Origin: Pontibacter kalidii
GTDB lineage: Bacteria; Bacteroidota; Bacteroidia; Cytophagales; Hymenobacteraceae
DNA: 64,000 nucleotides
Direction of reading: 5' to 3'
NCBI RefSeq assembly: GCF_026278245.1
Contig: NZ_CP111079.1
Coordinates: 746,501 to 810,500 of the forward strand
Shown: in pieces, positions 60,479-64,000 of the stretch
Layout: every line of letters starts with the position of its first letter
How positions within the stretch are numbered: the first letter of the stretch is position 1
Translations under genes and position numbers: made by a program
Notes under the pieces: generated by a model
What the model was told of the DNA's origin: nothing
Database searches by the model: none
Seen by the model: only the letters and a program-made list of their open reading frames with translations

Positions 60479-60910
60479 TCACGCCGCAGGTTTCTGCGTC
60501 AGGCGCTTGTAGGCGGCCAGGATTTTGTTTCCGTCCGGGCCGAAATCCAGGGCTCCGTTGCGCCACTCGTACACGAGCACCACCACCAGCATCAGCACAA
60601 ACACCGCCACGCCGGCATACCCGTACCAGCCCAGCTCCCGGAAAGCGATGGCCCACGAAAGTATAAACACCACCTCCACGTCGAAGATGACGAACAACAT
60701 GGCCACCAGGTAGAATTGCGAGGAGAAGCGCATGCGGGCGCCACCCGCACTTATGATGCCGCCCTCGTAAGGCTCGCCGGTGGCGCGCTCCTTATGCCGT
60801 TGCCCCAGCACGTAAGAGAGGCCAAGTATAAGCCCCACCAGGCTCAGCACAATGGCGCCATACACCAGCAAGGGCCAAAGTACGGTTGTGTTCATACTGG
60901 TAGCATCCAT
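60479..60910 (-). CDS. nuoA: NADH-quinone oxidoreductase subunit A
   Basis: A 143-residue three-helix subunit. GEPYEGGIISAGGARMRFSS (conserved loop, with E in place of the usual C of the YECG motif), FYLVAMLFVIFDVEVVFILS and the last helix are standard. GGGAGG lies ~10 bases before the ATG at 60910 and supports this start. It is the first nuo gene and lies 64 bases downstream of a CBS-domain gene on the same strand. Confidence 0.93.
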   Translation of the reverse strand: MDATSMNTTVLWPLLVYGAIVLSLVGLILGLSYVLGQRHKERATGEPYEGGIISAGGARMRFSSQFYLVAMLFVIFDVEVVFILSWAIAFRELGWYGYAGVAVFVLMLVVVLVYEWRNGALDFGPDGNKILAAYKRLTQKPAA

Positions 60911-60974
60911 AGTTGTTCGCCTCCCTGCGAATAGAGTTTATGGTTTTACCGGGTGGCAATGTTGCCAACCCGTT

Positions 60975-61406
60975 TCAATGCCCTGTAATATAATGCTCGA
61001 GGTTGTCGATGATGAACTTTTGATCCTCAATGATGTATTTTACGATATCGCCGATCGAAACCAGACCAACCAGCTTGCCGTCCTCCAGTACGGGCAGGTG
61101 CCTGATATACTTCTGCGTCATGAGGTTCATGCAGTTTTCCACTGTGTCATCCGGTGTTACAGTGACAGGGTGCTCGCTCATGATTTCCCGCACCTGCGTC
61201 TCTTTGGATGCCTTGCCTCTGAGGATAATTTTTCGGGCATAGTCCCTTTCCGTAAAAATACCTGCGAACCGCTCCCCATCCATGACCAGCAGGGCTCCCA
61301 CATTTTGCTCTACCATGCATTCCAGCGCATAGTAGACGGTGGTGGATGGACCGATGGAGAGAACGGTGTGCCCTTTCTTCTGAAGAATATGCCTTACTGT
61401 GCCCAT
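60975..61406 (-). CDS. CBS-domain-pair protein
   Basis: A 143-residue protein of two CBS domains (about 8-65 and 75-135), which usually bind adenine nucleotides and regulate partner proteins. Motifs: TTVYYALECMVEQNVGALLV, GIFTERDYARKI, DTVENCMNLMTQKYIRHLPV, LVGLVSIGDIVKYI. The start is ATG 61406: AGGAGG lies 7 bases upstream (61412-61418 on the minus strand). An in-frame ATG at 61442 lies upstream of the Shine-Dalgarno sequence and is not used. Directly before nuoA and possibly co-transcribed. Confidence 0.88.
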   Translation of the reverse strand: MGTVRHILQKKGHTVLSIGPSTTVYYALECMVEQNVGALLVMDGERFAGIFTERDYARKIILRGKASKETQVREIMSEHPVTVTPDDTVENCMNLMTQKYIRHLPVLEDGKLVGLVSIGDIVKYIIEDQKFIIDNLEHYITGH

Positions 61407-61631
61407 AGCTACCTCCTTTTGGCTTTTTGGGTGGGAGATCAAAAAGAATATCGTTGTATACGATTAATTAAAATATATGGCCTAAAAATTATATGAATTT
61501 TATAAAAAATTGTTCCTCAGGTAGATAGAGAACCTCTTGAAAGAGGTTTTACCCCTAAATTTCTGCTGATAGCCACTATTTATCTTCTGTTTACACTATA
61601 ACTTCTCTTTTTTATTACGTATATTGGGGGT

Positions 61632-61748
61632 ATGGAAACGCTGATTATAGGTTTGGTTCTGGCCCTGTATGGAGTAGCCTACTTCATCTACTACTGTTAT
61701 GGTAAAAAACAAGGGCGCTCACGTAAGCATTACGACCACTATTGGTAG
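61632..61748 (+). CDS. 38-residue single-helix membrane peptide
   Basis: Small frame beginning METLIIGLVLALYGVAYFIY, one hydrophobic helix, then a Tyr-Cys-Tyr boundary and a basic/His-rich tail (GKKQGRSRKHYDHYW). It has the form of a genuine small membrane protein: clean ATG and stop, GGGGG four bases upstream, and a helix of the right length. No family known to me. It is followed 120 bases later by a terminator. Confidence 0.5.
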   Translation: METLIIGLVLALYGVAYFIYYCYGKKQGRSRKHYDHYW

Positions 61749-61867
61749 TGCGTGCTGTGCGTAAGCTGGCCCAAATGCCTGGCCAGTTGGTCTGCCTTGG
61801 TTAAAATACTGAAGGCTGATAGCCCGTGCACCTATAGTGTTAAGTATAAAGCATGCTGATTGCATCC

Positions 61868-61900
61868 AAAAGCCACCGGGGTTGTTACCCGGTGGCTTTT
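61868..61900 (+). terminator. Rho-independent terminator
   Basis: Perfect 13-bp stem AAAAGCCACCGGG/CCCGGTGGCTTTT with loop TTGTTA-type bases, A-rich on the left and T-rich on the right, so it may work in either direction. It supports a transcript from the small gene at 61632. Confidence 0.8.
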
Positions 61901-62028
61901 GAATTTTACAGGGAAGTATAGAAGTGTGCGTCCCTGTCACAGCGTAGCTTGTGATTCAAATTTACAAAGTATAGCATTTCTGCTGCAGCCTCTCTATATT
62001 TAGGCTGCGCCATACTTAGGAGACGTAA

Positions 62029-63165
62029 ATGAGACCAACCCTTATACTTATACTTTTGGTGATGCTGTACACGCAGGCATGGGGGCAGGAGCGCAAACGG
62101 GCCAGGGACTATGGCGTAAAGATAGGAGTGCTGCCAACAGGGAAGTATAATGCCATCACCGACGTGGACGGAATTCGTGTTGGCCAGACCACACTTATGC
62201 AAGGAGAGCATATCCGCACCGGCGTCACGGCCATCCTTCCGCATGCGGGGAATATTTTCCAAGAGAAGGTGCCGGCTGCCATTTTTGTGGGCAACGGCTT
62301 TGGCAAACTGGCCGGCAGCACGCAAGTGCAGGAACTGGGAAACCTCGAGACCCCCATCATACTTACCAACACCCTAGGCGTGGGCACTGCCCTGAACGCG
62401 GTGGTAGGCCATACCTTGCAGCAGCCCGGCAACGAGCAGGTGCAGTCGGTGAATGCCGTGGTGGGAGAGACAAACGACGGCTATCTGAACGACATTCGGG
62501 GCAGGCATGTGCGGGAGGAGCATGTGCTGGAGGCCATGCAGCAGGCAAAAGGCGGAGCGGTGCAGGAGGGAAATGTGGGTGCCGGGACGGGCACCGTGTG
62601 CTTCGGGTTTAAAGGCGGCATCGGAACCTCGTCGCGTAAGCTGCCGCAGAGCGCGGGGGGCTATACCGTGGGCGTACTGGTGCAGACTAACTTTGGCGGT
62701 GTGCTGCAGGTAAACGGTGTGCCGGTGGGGCAGGAACTGGACCAGTATTTCATGAACCAGCAGATCAAGGACAGCGCCGACGGCTCCTGCATGATCATAG
62801 TGGCTACCGATGCGCCCGTGGATGCGCGCAACCTGGAGCGCATGGCCAGCCGGGCCATGCTGGGCCTTGCCAAAACAGGCGGTATCGCCTCCAACGGCAG
62901 CGGCGATTACGTGATCGCCTTCTCCACCAACGAAGATTTACGCATTCCCTATACTTCAACTGATAAAACCCAGGCAACTCCTATACTTCGCAACGATGAA
63001 ATGTCGCCGCTCTTTATGGCGGTGATCGAGGCCACCGAGGAGGCCATCATCAACTCCCTGTTTATGGCCGAGACCATGACCGGCAAAGATGGTAGAAAGG
63101 TGGAGGCGCTGCCGCTTAACAAGGTTCTAAAGCTGTTAAAGAAACACCATGCAATCAACCCCTAA
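62029..63165 (+). CDS. P1-family aminopeptidase/amidase (DmpA-type N-terminal nucleophile hydrolase)
   Basis: A 378-residue enzyme with a signal peptide (LILILLVMLYTQAWGQ), so periplasmic or secreted. The DmpA/BapA fold is clear: NAITDVDGIRVGQTTL, AGTGTVCFGFKGGIGTSSR and, at the predicted self-cleavage point, DGS253-CMIIVATDAP, where Ser253 would be the new N-terminal nucleophile. Family members release N-terminal D- or beta-amino acids or act on gamma-lactams. AGGAGA is 5 bases before the ATG. The last 17 bases overlap the following aminotransferase gene. Confidence 0.9.
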   Translation: MRPTLILILLVMLYTQAWGQERKRARDYGVKIGVLPTGKYNAITDVDGIRVGQTTLMQGEHIRTGVTAILPHAGNIFQEKVPAAIFVGNGFGKLAGSTQVQELGNLETPIILTNTLGVGTALNAVVGHTLQQPGNEQVQSVNAVVGETNDGYLNDIRGRHVREEHVLEAMQQAKGGAVQEGNVGAGTGTVCFGFKGGIGTSSRKLPQSAGGYTVGVLVQTNFGGVLQVNGVPVGQELDQYFMNQQIKDSADGSCMIIVATDAPVDARNLERMASRAMLGLAKTGGIASNGSGDYVIAFSTNEDLRIPYTSTDKTQATPILRNDEMSPLFMAVIEATEEAIINSLFMAETMTGKDGRKVEALPLNKVLKLLKKHHAINP

Positions 63166-64000
63166 CTATGCCTACGTGCGCGGCCAGGTGCTGCCACTCG
63201 AGCAGGCCACGCTGCACATCAGCGACTTGTCCATCCAACGCGGCTACGGCGTGTTCGATTACTTCAGGGTATACAATGGCAAGCCCGTTTTCCTGGATGA
63301 CTACCTGGCGCGTTTACGCGCATCAGCACAGGCGCTGCACCTGCCGGTGCTGCTCTCGGATGATGAGTTGAAAGAGGTAGTCCAGGAGTTGATCCATAAA
63401 AATGCTATGCCTGCGTCCGGCATGAAGATGATTTTGACGGGAGGCTACTCTGCTAATGGCTTCGACCCTGCCGAGCCAAGCCTGGTTATACTTCAACAGC
63501 CGCTTAACCTGCCCGGCCCGGACATGCTGGAGAGGGGCATCAAAGTTATCACCCATGACTATGTGCGGGAGGTGCCGCGTGCCAAGACCATCAACTATAC
63601 CATGGGCATCCGGTTGATTGAGGAAATCCGCAGGCGCGGCGCCAGCGATGTACTCTACCAGCGCGATGGCGTGGTGTCGGAGTTTCCGCGGTGCAACCTG
63701 TTCATCGTAACCCATGAGGATACGGTGATAACACCTGCTGAGAACGTGCTGCTGGGCGTAACCCGGAAAAATGTACTGGCGTTGGCCGGCAAGAGGTATA
63801 AAGCTAAAGAGGGAACGGTGACGCTGGAGGACGTGTACCAGGCCAGGGAGGTATTCCTGACCAGCACCACCAAACGCATCCTGCCCATTGTGCAGGTAGA
63901 TGAGCAGGCGATCGGATCGGGTAAGCCGGGGGAGGTGACGCTCTCGCTGCTAAAGGACCTGATAAAGCTGGAGGAGGAAACAAGCCTGGTGCACAAAGTA
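63149..64000 (+). CDS. Class IV PLP aminotransferase (3' end outside window)
   Basis: Open from ATG 63149 to the window edge, 284 residues so far, nearly complete. A fold-type IV PLP enzyme of the branched-chain/D-amino-acid aminotransferase and 4-amino-4-deoxychorismate lyase group. Early RGYGVFDYFRVYNGKPVFLD, K146 in PRAKTINYTMGIRL (PLP lysine), E178 in VSEFPRCNLFIV and LTSTTKRILPIVQVD near the C-terminus. Substrate cannot be fixed. The start overlaps the end of the P1 peptidase gene by 17 bases, so they form an operon. Confidence 0.87.
   Translation, partial: MQSTPNYAYVRGQVLPLEQATLHISDLSIQRGYGVFDYFRVYNGKPVFLDDYLARLRASAQALHLPVLLSDDELKEVVQELIHKNAMPASGMKMILTGGYSANGFDPAEPSLVILQQPLNLPGPDMLERGIKVITHDYVREVPRAKTINYTMGIRLIEEIRRRGASDVLYQRDGVVSEFPRCNLFIVTHEDTVITPAENVLLGVTRKNVLALAGKRYKAKEGTVTLEDVYQAREVFLTSTTKRILPIVQVDEQAIGSGKPGEVTLSLLKDLIKLEEETSLVHKV

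Noticed and set aside
915..62028. tRNA or rRNA genes in the spacers
   Set aside because: No cloverleaf-like segment with a T-loop GTTCRA core and acceptor pairing was found on reading the spacers, though a dedicated search was not possible.
1..64000. TATACTT considered as a -10 promoter box
   Set aside because: Most copies lie inside genes, in both orientations, and are not at a fixed distance from starts.

Overview
The window looks like chromosomal DNA of a Bacteroidota bacterium, most likely a member of the Cytophagales/Hymenobacteraceae (Pontibacter-like). This is inferred from several signs: a type IX secretion sorting domain on an exported enzyme, promoter elements of the TAnnTTTG type (TACCTTTG in front of six genes), HYC_CC_PP and DUF3347 copper proteins, a GbsR-controlled RND pump, an OMP_b-brl_3 receptor, moderate-to-high GC coding DNA and AT-rich spacers. 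No rRNA, tRNA, phage, transposase or CRISPR array was seen.

Layout. 1-16.8 kb is mixed housekeeping: a truncated exported repeat protein, a secreted PQQ-type sugar dehydrogenase, an AEC transporter, a zinc-ribbon coiled-coil protein, hemJ and hemN (haem synthesis), a D-threonine aldolase/D-serine dehydratase-like enzyme, a membrane-anchored GH25 lysozyme, a low-complexity FUS-like protein next to a cellulose-synthase-like glycosyltransferase and a divergent GH2-type lipoprotein, and a nucleotidyltransferase-metallophosphoesterase pair. 16.9-23.7 kb holds an acyl-carrier-like protein that lacks its serine, then gbsR-tolC-MFP-RND, a drug/solvent efflux operon with likely GbsR operators. 24-29 kb has an alpha-glucan phosphorylase homologue with Thr at the PLP-lysine position, pepD and an FNR-ferredoxin fusion. 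30-43 kb is an outer-membrane receptor and a copper/silver resistance cluster (HYC protein, cusA, cusC, cusB, a 42-residue membrane protein and two metal-binding lipoproteins). 43-45 kb has a CAT-like acetyltransferase and an outer-membrane protein. 45.2-61.4 kb is a complete complex I locus (nuoA, B, CD fused, E-N), with a CBS-domain gene in front. The right end has a small membrane ORF, a P1-family aminopeptidase and a truncated class IV aminotransferase.

Two things stand out beyond the genes. First, the heptamer AAGTATA/TATACTT occurs far more often than chance, in coding and non-coding DNA and in both orientations (about 20 in the first 10 kb by hand count, about 1 expected). It also forms a perfect hexamer array at 29952-29993. 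It behaves like a genome-wide iterated word, comparable in kind to cyanobacterial HIP1 or DNA-uptake sequences. Second, nearly every large spacer is a mosaic of dispersed structured repeats: a ~280-bp element in five copies, short hairpins with conserved flanks but covarying stems (about ten, five of them between nuo genes), a 70-bp palindrome, a ~165-bp composite block, and short-period GTTAG-rich tracts that sit at stop codons.

Protein-level anomalies worth attention are the phosphorylase homologue lacking the PLP lysine, the ACP lacking the phosphopantetheine serine, the Gly/Ser/Met-rich loop at the docking tip of CusC, and the prion-like G/Y/S/R/D-rich protein. All functions are read from motifs by eye; no database search was run.
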